64,000 nt of DNA from contig OY855913.1 in assembly GCA_963693305.1 (NCBI GenBank), positions 20,113,515 to 20,177,514 on the forward strand, read 5' to 3'. Below are positions 12,101-21,136 of this stretch, piece by piece. The notes below the pieces were generated by a model. The model ran no database searches, was not told the DNA's origin, and worked only from the letters and a program-made list of their open reading frames with translations. This stretch comes from Meandrina meandrites (Eukaryota; Cnidaria; Anthozoa; Scleractinia; Meandrinidae). The translations under genes and the position numbers were made by a program. The number at the start of each line of letters is the position of its first letter. Positions within the stretch are counted from its first letter, which is position 1.

Positions 12101-15100
12101 AGACGGCGGGATTTGCCTTTTAAGAATCTGGGACGACAGTTCGATGGCAGCTTTACTAGCCTGCGTAGCTGGTGGGATTTTGCGAGCGACTGCGTGTTTT
12201 AGCCGCCACATGCTTCTGTCTTGGCCGCCAAGCCAAGGAGGAATCATTCGCGGCTCCACCACTCGCTCTCGCGGGCTTCGCCCACGCGAGAAAAAATTCA
12301 CTCGTGCCCGCTAATCCTGCCAGCTACGCAGGCTGCAGCTTTGCATACTGTGACTTTTTCAGTAATCCAATTTTGACAACTTTGTGCCTTTTTTTCAGTT
12401 TACCTCAAGGCATCAGTAGTATTGTCTCAGGAGTATCCAACAACGCCGCCATTATTCTCAATCGCAGTAACTTGCGGACAAACCGAGATAAGGGACAGCT
12501 TTACCAAGGTATGGATTTATTAGCTGCAAGGTAGAGAATTTACTCCAAGGTAAATTAACGTGCAAGAAAATAACCTAGAAATTTCCTTTTGAGCATTAGC
12601 CCGAGAATGGAAATCGGAGACCAGATGAGGCAAAGAAAAATTCTTTTCCTCCCCCCCCCCCCCCCCCAGCAATGTTGTAGAAACAGCGCTCATTACATTA
12701 TTTTTCCCCAAAGACTTTTGGTTTGAGCTGATCTTGATCAATGCTGTTATGTTTGTTTCCAGGCAATGGAGGCTGAAGTGAATGTGTTCTACCCAGAACT
12801 TACAGTACACGATTCATCTTTAAATCTCTTAACCAATCAGCTTCGCCGTTTGCAGGTTAGCGATAAAAGGTTAATCGAGCCTTGTCCTTGATCCGTCTCA
12901 ATCTCGCCTAGTCTTGACCGCCTTCTTCCTCCTTGATTTCCCGTTTAGTGTTTTTCTCCCTAGATAAGCTATTATTGTAAAGTTTCCTTCGATTTGAATA
13001 TAATTTCGCACAACTTATTGTCCAATGCGGGCCTAATGGTTAGTGCGCTGGACTCCGGGTTGAGAGGTCCGGGTTCGAGCACTGGTCGGGGAACTGCGTT
13101 GTGTTCTTGGGCAAGATACTTTACTCTCATCGTGCCTCACCTCACTCTGCTCCAGTTGTTTAAAGGGTGTATAACGCTATCCACCGGATAAATCGCTATC
13201 CAGTGGATAAAGTGTTGGCAAAACAAACTACACTATCCACTGGATAGCGATTTATCCGGTGGATAGTGTTATCCACCCTTTGAACAACCGGGGCCTGTAT
13301 AAATGAGTGCCGGCGAATTTACTGCTGGGGTAACCCTGCGATGGACTAGCATCCCATCCAGAGGGAGTAGAAATACTCCTAGTCGCTTCATGCTACGGAA
13401 ACCGGGATAAGCTCCGGCCTGATGGGCCACTAGGCTCGACCCAGACTTTACCTACTTACCTAACGTATTGTCCAATGTTGTTTCCTTTTAGATGTGTTTT
13501 GATATTTATTTGGAGTGTGGCAGCCTGAATAATGTGGAAGGTGCTGAAAAATTCGACCGCGAGAAGTTCTTTCTTCGTGTCAAAAAGTGAGTGTCCTTTT
13601 AATTTTAAGAGTGATCAAACTTCTAATTTCTCGTTTGTCTCACGATAGAATCGCTTTGAGATGTTGATCGCGACGTTTCGACTGCAATACTGCTAGTCTT
13701 CATCAGGCGATGAGGTCGGTTGTTTTCGCGTCGCTATTTATGCACGTTGGTTCGCTGTGATTGGTGCATTTCGATCCTCATTATTATTCCGACTAACAGA
13801 TGATGTTCCCTCAGAGGTCCGCTTTGTAGTTGAACGGCTGTTATGCTTTCTGATCGTAGGTATCCATGCTTCAGGAATTTCCATTCCGCTGTCTCTATTG
13901 ATGTTATTAGAATGAAGTCTTATTTGGATAGCCTCTTTGACCCTGCGTGTGTATCGGTGGGGGTCACGATCGATAAACTTGACTTGGTTCCATAAAGGAA
14001 GATGCCCCGTTTCGTTTGCGTGCTCCGAAACTGCGGAGGTTTGCGTATGAGCAAGCCGTATGTCTCTGTTGTGTTCTTTTATCCTGTCTTGCATCGCTCT
14101 CCCTGTTTCCCCTATATATACTTTGCCGCATTCACATGGAATTTTGTATACAACACCTTCTTGTTTGCCTGGTTCTAGGGCGTCTTTCGGTCGTACTAAG
14201 TAAGACCGAAGAGTTGTGTCAGATTTAAAGACGGTGCGAACGCCTTGTTGTTGTAGGCAGCGGCGAAGAACCTCTGATACACCTTTAATATAGGGTAAAA
14301 CCGCAGTGGATTTAAATTCCTGCGTGGGTTCGTTGTTGGCTGTTGGTCTTGTAGTTTTAGTAAGTTTTCGTATGAACGAAGAAGGATAACCGTTAGAAAC
14401 AAGTACCGACGATAAATGTTTCTTTTCTTTAGAGATAACTGATGGTTTTGTTATGAGGTGTTTGGCTCGGTCATATAGACACTTAACAATACCACGCTTC
14501 ACTGACTGAGGATGGTGTGAGTCATAGGCTAAGTATTGATCAGTGTGTGTGGGCTTTCTGTACACACTGGTAGTGGAATGGAAATTCCTGAAGCATGGAT
14601 ACCTACGATCAGAAAGCATAACAGCCGTTCAACTACAAAGCGGACCTCTGAGGGAACATCATCTGTTAGTCGGAATAATAATGAGGATCGAAATGCACCA
14701 ATCACAGCGAACCAACGTGCATAAATAGCGACGCGAAAACAACCGACCTCATCGCCTGATGAAGACTAGCAGTATTGCAGTCGAAACGTCGCGATCAACA
14801 TCTCAAAGCGATTCTATCGTGAGACAAACGAATAAACGTTCATTCCTATCTTACACCACGATGAACAATATTCACATCTTTAATGACATTGTAATTTCTC
14901 CTTACAATATCACTACATTATCCAGTAGAATCCAGCAGATAAGTGATGAGAATACAGAAAATCATCAACTAGGGGATATTGTCTTGATGTAACATAACTA
15001 ACATTATGAGAAATGTATGACAATCACACAGGAGAATTTAGGCGACGAGCAGTCCCTATTTATTTTCGCAGTCCGTCGAGCGTGAAGCAAGTCAAAAAAG

Positions 15101-15727
15101 TACCCGCGCAAAAATTGGGGACGAGTCGAGGCGAGGCGCGAAAAAAAGTCACCTTGCACTCGACTTTTCCCCAATTTTCGCGCGGGGATTTTTTTTTCAC
15201 TTCGCACTCGACAGACTTCGAAAATAAATAAGGACTGCTCGTGGCCAAAGGAGAATTAGTATTTTTCAACTTGATGCTCTTCCCCATCATGCCTATTTCC
15301 ATGCCTATTTTAATCCTCTTTTACCTCTGCGCTATTGTTGGTATGTCGTTGCGATAATGAGTTTAGGAAGTACTGAGTTTACATTTTCAAGGAACGAGAT
15401 ATAGATTTATGGAGAAGGCCTCATTCTTAATCTTTACGTTGTGCCCGCTCTCTCCCGCCCCTTAAAAAATACAGGGAATCTCTCTCCATTCAGACCCTTG
15501 TTTTTCAAAAGATGGATGAAACAAATTGGGCTATGATCCACTGAACAGTGTTTCATCTTTGTTTCGAAAAAAAGCCCTTGGTTTCCGAGGATGAAAGAAA
15601 GATGTTTATAACAAAATTTTCTTGCTAATCAACTAAACCTTTCTTTTTGTTTCATTTCCTTAGGGGACGGGATCGAGGCTTACCTTTGAAGTACGACGCA
15701 AATCAAGGACTGTTTACGCAAAGATAG
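1146..15727 (+). CDS. THOC5: THO complex subunit 5 (mRNA export)
   Basis: THOC5 is part of the nuclear THO/TREX complex that couples transcription to mRNA export. Eighteen exons join in frame: 1146-1259, 1774-1871, 1963-2038, 3671-3741, 4814-4928, 6043-6253, 6359-6405, 6928-7030, 7371-7482, 7964-8065, 8532-8628, 9539-9650, 9979-10082, 11968-12055, 12399-12508, 12763-12855, 13492-13586, 15664-15727, giving 603 aa up to the TAG at 15725. Conserved family stretches are visible in order: [104 protein letters not shown] and the short basic tail. Human THOC5 is 683 aa, so the N-terminus is short or missing here. Introns carry SINEs, palindromes and a Penelope-like element; otherwise they look blank. 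Confidence 0.93.
2392..3467. mobile_element. Non-autonomous element with ~45 bp terminal inverted repeats
   Basis: The left end (tgggcaattccagaaaatat, then a gacggacggc motif) is mirrored at the right end (3422-3467). Just inside each end lies a short array of a ggaattccgaaggcat plus G-run motif, about 36-45 bp apart, in inverted orientation on the two sides. The centre has no reading frame of note and holds an (aat)n tract at about 3199-3222. It sits in the THOC5 intron between 2039 and 3670. A short relative is at 43769-43949. No target-site duplication is clear. Confidence 0.65.
3786..3885. repeat. Small palindromic element, family with 48780-48911
   Basis: A ttgttgtggttcaatttt start is mirrored by a gtaaaaccgaaccacaatat end. 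The same pair of arms is seen, better preserved, at 48780-48911. It lies just downstream of the THOC5 exon ending at 3741. Confidence 0.55.
4025..4400. repeat. Low-complexity inverted repeat
   Basis: The left part repeats gagtttgaattggaagtttt-like phrases and the right part repeats their complement (gaactcaaactcaaaattc-like). The arms are thus degenerate tandem arrays facing each other, bounded by a gaatggacagg / gaaatggacagacc phrase. No coding content. Confidence 0.45.
5262..5340 (-). repeat. Fragment of dispersed repeat shared with 25243 and 60183
   Basis: The stretch reading agctgcctactttgaatgtt and ending gaagcccct matches the end of the longer copy at 60183-60362 and, reversed, the start of the copy at 25243-25440. 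It is a partial copy in a THOC5 intron. Confidence 0.45.
5416..5854. repeat. Element with short inverted ends
   Basis: The ends are cagtgttctcc at 5416-5426 and its exact complement ggagaacactg at 5844-5854, each followed inward by a related accgcc/ttaccgg-rich region. The interior has no supported gene. It is a likely non-autonomous DNA element in a THOC5 intron. Confidence 0.45.
5880..6010 (-). mobile_element. Partial tRNA-type SINE copy
   Basis: Read on the minus strand, this matches the 5' part of the SINE family seen at 13027, 33431, 47044 and 63004: a tRNA-like head with a box B-like segment, then the phrase for a protein-free body ending near caggcactgtgagagtaaag. It ends 33 bp before the acceptor of the THOC5 exon at 6043, so it forms part of that intron's 3' region. 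Confidence 0.55.
6690..6839. repeat. Palindromic element, family with 35226-35369
   Basis: Arms taatatatcaaacac and gtgtttgatatatta are perfect complements at the two ends, with further pairing of gtgtttcatc and gatgaaacac inside. A second copy with the same ends lies at 35226-35369. It is non-coding and intronic in THOC5. Confidence 0.65.
7505..7523 (+). repeat. Poly-G tract of 19
   Basis: A pure run of 19 G follows the donor of the THOC5 exon ending at 7482 by 22 bp and leads into a purine-rich segment. It is one of seven long G or C runs in the window. Confidence 0.8.
9140..9205 (+). repeat. CTG then GAT trinucleotide microsatellite
   Basis: About ten ctg units are followed directly by several gat/gac units. 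Intronic in THOC5; no reading frame uses it. Confidence 0.8.
10518..11860. mobile_element. TA-flanked MITE (about 285 bp) split by a nested element
   Basis: The outer left part (10518-10593) and outer right part (11654-11860) together match the intact copy at 40044-40311: a start like gaacgattatcagttgagtg and an end like cactcaatcgaaaatcgctc, both flanked by TA. Inside the right half are the ccaatcag- and gattggc-type phrases shared by both copies. The two parts are separated by the 1056 bp element at 10596-11651. Confidence 0.65.
10596..11651. mobile_element. 1056 bp terminal-inverted-repeat element nested in a MITE
   Basis: The left end starts aggtgtctctctacag and the right end finishes ctgtagagagacacct. 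The arms stay complementary for about 180 bp with few differences. TA flanks both sides (10594-10595, 11652-11653), fitting a Tc1/mariner-type duplication. A second inverted repeat lies inside: a caaatcaatgttttttacat-like segment near 10788 is mirrored near 10885-10910. No transposase frame is visible, so the copy is non-autonomous. Confidence 0.75.
12158..12334. repeat. Palindromic element in THOC5 intron
   Basis: Ends agcctgcgtagctgg and ccagctacgcaggct type complements, with a gcgggcttcgcccacgcgag hairpin in the centre. It lies 100 bp after the donor of the exon ending at 12055. Open frames crossing it do not resemble proteins. Confidence 0.65.
13027..13445 (+). mobile_element. tRNA-derived SINE, interrupted by a palindromic MITE
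   Basis: The head has a box A-like taatggttagtgcgctgg and a box B-like ggttcgagc (13072-13080), the internal Pol III promoter elements of tRNA-type SINEs. The body continues with cttgggcaagatactttact, then after the inserted element gtataaatgagtgcc, gatggactagcatcccatcc and gggccactaggctcg. The same order of phrases is found at 33431, 47044 (minus) and 63004 (minus). Confidence 0.8.
13152..13291. mobile_element. Palindromic MITE inside the SINE
   Basis: The arms consist of a gtttaaagggtgtataac start and a gttatccaccctttgaacaa end, with ctatccaccggataaatcgc mirrored by gcgatttatccggtggatag. The loop is about 22 bp. An almost identical element sits at 32745-32892 at the equivalent point of another SINE copy. 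Confidence 0.75.
13631..14831 (-). mobile_element. Penelope-like retroelement fragment with 257 bp inverted repeats
   Basis: The arms 13631-13887 and 14575-14831 are equal in length and nearly perfect reverse complements. Between and partly within them runs a minus-strand frame with the C-terminal end of a Penelope-type reverse transcriptase followed by a GIY-YIG endonuclease domain. Penelope-like elements are known for flanking repeats and 5' truncation. The copy lies wholly inside the last THOC5 intron. Confidence 0.8.
13738..14619 (-). CDS. Penelope-like GIY-YIG endonuclease with RT tail (truncated)
   Basis: The frame gives 293 aa. Residues about 20-60 ([29 protein letters not shown]) match the region after the catalytic core of Penelope reverse transcriptases. 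Around residues 155-190 comes the GIY-YIG signature: [19 protein letters not shown], with the Cys pair typical of the family, then HANETGH and the C-terminal WIPTIRKH region. The catalytic RT core is absent, so this copy cannot act alone. The first ~17 codons are encoded by the inverted copy of its own 3' end, so the start Met is probably not the ancestral one. Confidence 0.78.
   Translation of the reverse strand: MLSDRRYPCFRNFHSTTSVYRKPTHTDQYLAYDSHHPQSVKRGIVKCLYDRAKHLITKPSVISKEKKHLSSVLVSNGYPSSFIRKLTKTTRPTANNEPTQEFKSTAVLPYIKGVSEVLRRCLQQQGVRTVFKSDTTLRSYLVRPKDALEPGKQEGVVYKIPCECGKVYIGETGRAMQDRIKEHNRDIRLAHTQTSAVSEHANETGHLPLWNQVKFIDRDPHRYTRRVKEAIQIRLHSNNINRDSGMEIPEAWIPTIRKHNSRSTTKRTSEGTSSVSRNNNEDRNAPITANQRA
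15045..15242. repeat. Palindromic MITE, ~198 bp
   Basis: Ends acgagcagtccctatttatt and its near complement finishing aaataaggactgctcgt. The centre is GC-rich with cgcgcaaaaattggg mirrored by ccccaattttcgcgcg. Reading frames on both strands are consequences of the palindrome. Located in the last THOC5 intron, after the Penelope fragment. Confidence 0.7.
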
Positions 15728-16691
15728 CGACAACTTATGAACCTGGAGGCCAGAGAATTTTTTCACGCGCTTTTTACCTCAGATGTACGCCAAAAATACG
15801 AAGACGCGCCAAGAGTAAACCTCTGGTAGCCAGGCTACACTCGTTACAATCCATTTAATTACATTGCTCTTTTGTTATTTCTCAAGCTGCCCTTTATTAA
15901 ATCAGTTTTGTTCGCAAGAATTCTGTGAGTTGTTTTTCCCGTTTACCGACTTTCCTTCTTTGCCTGAGTTTTCGCTTTGTTCCAAATCGTGAATTTCTAT
16001 AATACGGCTCTTTGACGATATTTGGCGTTCTGAAATTCCACTCGAATTTGTTGTTTTATAACAGTTAGCTCCACTTAACTCTTCTGAAAAGTTTGGTGAC
16101 CTTGGTCAAGTGAATATTACAGGGGCATATTACCCGGTTATAATAAATATGTTCCTGCCGGGTCTTTTTGCCATCGCTTCTGTTAGATTTGGGGGCAATA
16201 GCCCCCAACATCTAACCTGCGGTCAGGCTGAGTTTTTGCGCGACCATATTTGATACTTCGTCTTATTATAGAAGCGCCCCTCCCCCCCGCCTGATTCTCG
16301 GACATCCGAGGTCGATCGCGGCCGCTACGGACGTCTGAGAATCAGGCTACCCCCCCCCCCCCCCCCCAATATATAACGAAAAAGCTCTTGCTTTTACAAA
16401 GCGTCTCTATATACCTCCCGTGATTAGTAGGGGAAAGGGCATGATCTCAGGTTAGCCCCCTTGCCCCGGATAAAACAAGCCACTCTTTTCCCCTGATATA
16501 GAACGAATTTCCCTTAACCAGTGAACACCCTTTACCATGAAACCCCGGTTCGCCAATTTGATGTTCTCCTTTTGTACTCAGGATAAAGGTATAGAGATTG
16601 TCGTTGGTGTTTTCATCGTGGTTTTAGTGGCAAGATCAATGCCAGTGCAATAACATTGAAACTAGCGAAGATTCAGAAGATTAACCATCAT
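15728..16691 (+). other. THOC5 3' flank; possible poly(A) signals; small hairpin element
   Basis: Possible poly(A) signals are ATTAAA at 15896 and AATAAA at 16142. A short inverted repeat at 16289-16347 pairs gcctgattctcggac with gtctgagaatcaggc and runs into an 18-C tract. A gggggcaatagccccc hairpin is near 16190. No gene is seen. Confidence 0.5.
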
Positions 16692-17969
16692 CAGAAGTCC
16701 ATAACTAGAAGTCTACATCTGGTATTGGGGCGCGTGCTATGTCTTTCGCGTGTAGGCTATTTTTAGAAACTGATGTCTCGCGAGAAAATGACGTAACCCA
16801 CTATTTCGACACGATTTGCGGCCGAATATTTTGGAAAGTGGCAGGTGAAATAATTCAAATCACATCAAAACACTTGACAGGCCATTCTCTTTAATTCTAA
16901 CATTTCGACAGAAGTAGTATCATAGATAGTGATTTCAAACGTCTGTTCAGTGGCATTTGAAGGCGAGTGAAAAAGCAACCCGTCGCCGGGTTTCCGTACG
17001 TAGACAAAGTCACAAAACAAACAGGTCGACTTTTTATAATTTACGAGAGAATTTATGAACAGAAGTTCCCCAAACTTTTAGTAGTTAAGTGTGTCTTTAT
17101 TTTGTACAGCATATCCTCGTGTTAAAATACTGAACAACATACACAACACAATAGCTGCACAATGCGAAGTGCCCGAGAAGCACAACTTGAATTAAACTTT
17201 TGACGGATGTGAATGAAATCATCATTGTTCGATGAATTAAACTCGTATTTCTATTCATATTAAAACAAGTACATTACCTTAGTCAGTCTTTTGTTTTCAT
17301 GCCGTCCTTATAATTCCAAAAACATGCGAAACTCGCCAAACTTGTCGTTTTCTCTGAATGTTGTTCTCAAACGAATCAAACTTCATTTTGTTCATTCCGC
17401 GCTCGATGTTGAGCGCTTCAGGGACCACGGTTTTGTTTTTCAAAATAGCAACGAACCTGTGCCAAAATGCACTTGCTCTCTTAATGCCTGTCTTCATCTT
17501 GAGAGTACCATTAATCTTTAGTGTCTTCGCATTTTGAATTTGACTCGGAATTAGTCTATCTTGCCCGCTGCCATTTCGTATTCTGACTCCAAAACACTGA
17601 GGTCCTCTCGCTTATTTGGATGCTCCGAATTTTTACAACTTCGATGCTATCGTCATCGATGAAAGATGGCCTGATGATTCTTGTCCGGACGATTTAATCC
17701 TCACAAAACGGAAATTACGATGACCAACAAACAGAAATTTCGTAATGCCGTTCGCTCGAGTTCACTCGTCCTCTGCAGTTCTGCTTTTCTTCAAAAATTT
17801 GTTCAACCAATCAAAGGCGCGAATTAAAAAATACTTCAATGTGATTGGCTACTTGTTCGCGGCAAAGCTGTTCTAAAAATAGCCTACACGCGAGGAGCGC
17901 GAGGTACACGCGAAAGACATATCTCAAAGCCTATTACCAGAGATGTAGACTTCTAGTTATGGACTTCAG
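16692..17969. mobile_element. 1278 bp TIR element with 7 bp target duplication
   Basis: The element is flanked on both sides by ccatcat (16685-16691 and 17970-17976). Terminal arms start cagaagtccataactagaag and end with its near complement ctagttatggacttcag; pairing continues through tgtctttcgcgtgtaggct for about 90 bp. The interior has only a short frame around 17291-17521 that I cannot relate to any transposase. Probably a non-autonomous DNA transposon, perhaps hAT-like by its CAG start, but the 7 bp duplication does not fit the usual 8 bp. Confidence 0.75.
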
Positions 17970-18003
17970 CCATCATTTGATCCTCGGTGTATACAGCTAT
18001 TTC

Positions 18004-18387
18004 AATTAACGTTGTCGGATCGAAGCTCAAAGCTTAAAGACAAGCCCGAAAGGTAGTATGGGCGAAGAAAGAGTGTTCCACGCGTGCTGAATACTAATGA
18101 GATACAGCGATATAGCAAACGAGACGTTTTTCGTTTCCTTTCTCTTCAGACATGTGTAGAAAAGATCCTTTTTCGCCTCATTTCATTTAAAAAGAATAAT
18201 CCAAACCACATAACGGCGAAAGAAAAGATACAAGAAAGGTTTCACGGAAAGAAAAACAAAATATTCCACGTGCAAAAATACAAACTTGTAGATTTCCTCA
18301 ATGGTGATATGCAAATTGCAGTAAATACCCATGGCACCATTCGGTCTTGACTTGTAGGTTTGAAGATTTAATCCGACAACGTTAATT
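18004..18387. repeat. Inverted-end element between THOC5 and the tandem array
   Basis: A 17 bp arm aattaacgttgtcggat at 18004-18020 has its exact complement at 18371-18387. The interior is AT-rich with no supported gene. Confidence 0.5.
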
Positions 18388-19120
18388 AACCGCGCGGCCA
18401 TGGGCCGAGCGCGGTTCTTGCTCTGCACACTTGCTCTGCACGGGATTTAATATTTTTTTTGTCGGTGACCAGACCCAAACCTCCACTCGGCCAAATCGGG
18501 ATTGGGGCTTTGAAATCACGCAACCTGTGATGTTTATTCGCCAAAAGCTGTTGAAACATTAATGTACCGAAAATGATGCAGACATTGTTTTCTTTATTGT
18601 GTATAAAGTATATTTTATTTTGGTTTTATCGAAACGTTGGATTCAAAGCGAATGTTGAATACACTGAAAAAAGGTATTACGTCAGCCATGGAATGCGCTG
18701 ATGTTGCAGGTTTCACTTTCGTTACGTGACAAATAACATTGTATTTTATTTGCATGTTTATGTCGGCAGAAGCGACGGTCATTAATTCAATTTGTTTCCT
18801 CTTCTGCGAGTATTTCTTGTGGGTTTAGGCAATTGAAGTGAATTCTTTGGCTATTTCATCGAAGCGAGTTCAGGGATTTGAAGGGAAATGAAATATTTGG
18901 TAAAGTAAACAATTGAGCGTGCCCGAACGTGCAGGGGTTGCGTCATCAGAAAGGAAAAATCCCCAAGCTTAAGACAGCCGGGGATAACATAAGCCTTGGA
19001 TTGTGTGACTCGCGTGACTACTTTGCTAGTCCTTTACTCATAGTGCAAATAGATTAAATTTAACCGTGGCTTTTGAGAAATAAAGCTGTTAATTGGCCAA
19101 AAATATAAGCGCGATTTTAA

Positions 19121-19132
19121 GTTGCTAGCAAC
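19121..19132. promoter_or_regulatory. Shortened X-box-like palindrome, tandem unit 1
   Basis: gttgctagcaac: the two half-sites of units 2 and 3 are present but abut without the 2 bp spacer, so RFX binding would be expected to be weaker if it occurs at all. Confidence 0.3.
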
Positions 19133-19820
19133 GTCTTGTTTTTTTTTTTTTCGTTTTTTTGTCGGTGACCAGACCCAAACCTCCACTCGGCCAAATCACA
19201 ATCGGGACTGAATCACGCAACCTGGGATGTTTATTCGCCAAAAGCTGTTGAAACATGAATGCACGGAAAATGTTGCGGATATTGTTTTCTTTATTGTGGA
19301 TAAAGTATATTTTCTTTTGGTTTTATCGAAGCGTTCGATTCAAAGCGAATGTTGAATACACTGAAAAAGGTATTACGTCAGCCATGGAATGCGCTGATGT
19401 TGCAGGTTTCACTTTCGTTACGTGACAAATAACATTGTGTTTCATTTGCATGTTTATGTCGGCAGAAGCGACGGTCATTAATTTAATTTGTTTCCTCCTC
19501 TGCGAGTATTTCTTGTGGGTTTAGGCAATCGAAGTGAATTCTTTGGCTATTTCCTTGAAGTGAGTTTAAATATTTGAAAGGAAATAAAATATTTGCTTAA
19601 GTAAACAATTGAGCGTGCCCGAACGTGCAGGGGTTACGTCATTAGAAGGGAAAACCCCCCCAGCTAACTGAAGCTATCCGGGGACAACGTAACCCTCGGA
19701 TTGTTTGACTAACGTGACTACTTTGCTAGTCCTTTACTCATAATGCAAACAGATTAAATTTAACGGTGACTTTTGAGAAAGAAAGCTGTTAATAAGCCAA
19801 AAATATAAGCGCGGTTTTAA

Positions 19821-19834
19821 GTTGCTATAGCAAC
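19821..19834. promoter_or_regulatory. RFX X-box-like palindrome, tandem unit 2
   Basis: gttgctatagcaac is a perfect 14 bp palindrome that fits the canonical X-box form GTTGCCATGGCAAC with two changes in the centre. RFX factors bind such sites, often near genes for cilia. Function here is inference. Confidence 0.4.
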
Positions 19835-20516
19835 TTCTTGTTATTTTTTTTTTTTGTCGGTGACTAGACGCAAACCTCCACTCGGCCAAATCGTGATCGG
19901 GACTGAATCACGCAACCTGTGATGTTTATTCGCCAAAAGCTGTTGAAACATGAATGTACGGAAAATGTTGCGGATATTGTTTTCTTTATTGTGTATAAAG
20001 TATATTTTCTTTTGGTTTTATCGAAGCGTTCGATTCAAAGCGAATTTTGAATACACTGAAAAAGGTATTACGTCAGCCATGGAATGCGCTGATGTTGCAG
20101 GTTTCACTTTCGTTACGTGACAAATAACATTGTGTTTCATTTGCATGTCTATGTCGGCAGAAGGGACGGTCATTAATTTAATTTGTTTCCTCTTCTGCGA
20201 GTATTTCTTGTGGGTTTAGGCATGGCAATCGAAGTGAATTCTTTGGCTATTTCCTTGAAGTGAGTTCAAATATTTGAAAGGAAATGAAATATTTCCTTAA
20301 GTAAACAATTGAGCTTGCCCGAACGTGCATGGGTTACGCCATTAGAAGGGAAAAACCCCCAAGCTAAAGATAACCGGGGACACCGTAAACTTCGGATTGT
20401 GTGACTAACGTGACTACTTTGCTTGTCCTTTACTCATAATGCAAACAGATTAAATTTAACCGTGACTTTTGAGAAAGAAAGCTGTTTATTAGCCAAAAAT
20501 ATAAGCGCGGTTTTAA

Positions 20517-20530
20517 GTTGCTATAGCAAC
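20517..20530. promoter_or_regulatory. RFX X-box-like palindrome, tandem unit 3
   Basis: Same perfect palindrome as in unit 2, extended to aagttgctatagcaactt. It is the copy nearest the SAM/RA gene, about 600 bp before its ATG. Confidence 0.42.
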
Positions 20531-20537
20531 TTCTTGT

Positions 20538-21136
20538 TGAAATAGCTGTGGATTAAGTCCAAGAAGATAACGAGATTACTATCACTTGGATGTCACAAGG
20601 GAGTTTATTTGATCGTGAAATTCCATGACAGAGAAAGAGTCAGAAAAGTGGAAAGAGAACAGGGGAAAAATAAAACTGAATGCATGAGTGATTGTTCTCG
20701 GGTACGTGTCTGATTGCAGAGATTATAAGCTCTTTGGATTCATTGTTCCACATTGTTTTTAGACTGAAACACTGGCTTAATTGCTATTAAACTTTAAGTG
20801 TTCCTCAGTTGGATCCTGCCAAGTCTTTAAATATTTAAAACGTGCTCTTCGAGTGTCGTAAACATTATTTTGTGCGTTTGTTGGATGACTTCATCGTTCA
20901 TTTGTTTACAGTTTTCATTTTGTTGTCAATCAAACTGCGTGACAAAGGTATGCACACAGCATTCCAGACCTCAGCATAAATTATGCGTGTTATGTCAGTG
21001 TATCGAAAAGGACAGCTGAGTGGAAAGCAAGCCGTTATAATCACGCTAAAGTTTGTAGTTGTTTTGAAACTCTAATTACTTTCTTTACTCATGGCTTTGT
21101 CGAGTTTACGTAATACCACACAACCGTTGATGCAAA
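20538..21136 (+). other. Promoter / 5' UTR region of the SAM/RA gene
   Basis: Unique, non-repetitive sequence between the tandem array and the start codon. I see no clear TATA box at a useful distance and no upstream exon with a supported frame. The first coding exon starts at the ATG at 21137 in the context gcaaaatggct. Confidence 0.4.

Larger units (their letters stand above)
18461..20537 (+). repeat. Three tandem copies of a ~700 bp unit upstream of the SAM/RA gene
   Basis: Units start at 18461, 19161 and 19856 with gtcggtgacc/gtcggtgact after a T tract, giving periods of 700 and 695 bp. Copies are roughly 90 percent alike by eye. Each carries, in order, ggtattacgtcagccatgg, a cgttacgtgacaaataac phrase, an ATTTGCAT octamer, a gggtttaggca phrase and, at its 3' end, a gttgct...agcaac palindrome. 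No reading frame is shared and kept open in the copies. The array ends 600 bp before the ATG of the SAM/RA gene, so it may be duplicated regulatory DNA; this is inference. Confidence 0.85.

Noticed and set aside
12057..12534. Overlapping open frames of 85-120 codons
   Set aside because: They run through a THOC5 intron and a palindromic element and then out of frame through a THOC5 exon; no family resemblance.
13027..13110. Apparent tRNA gene with A and B boxes
   Set aside because: The B box is present but no full cloverleaf or terminator follows; the downstream body is shared with other SINE copies.
15004..15302. Three open frames on both strands
   Set aside because: All are by-products of the palindromic MITE at 15045-15242.
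17291..17521. Frames of 66 and 76 codons inside the 1278 bp TIR element
   Set aside because: Neither resembles a transposase or any family I know, and they overlap each other on opposite strands.
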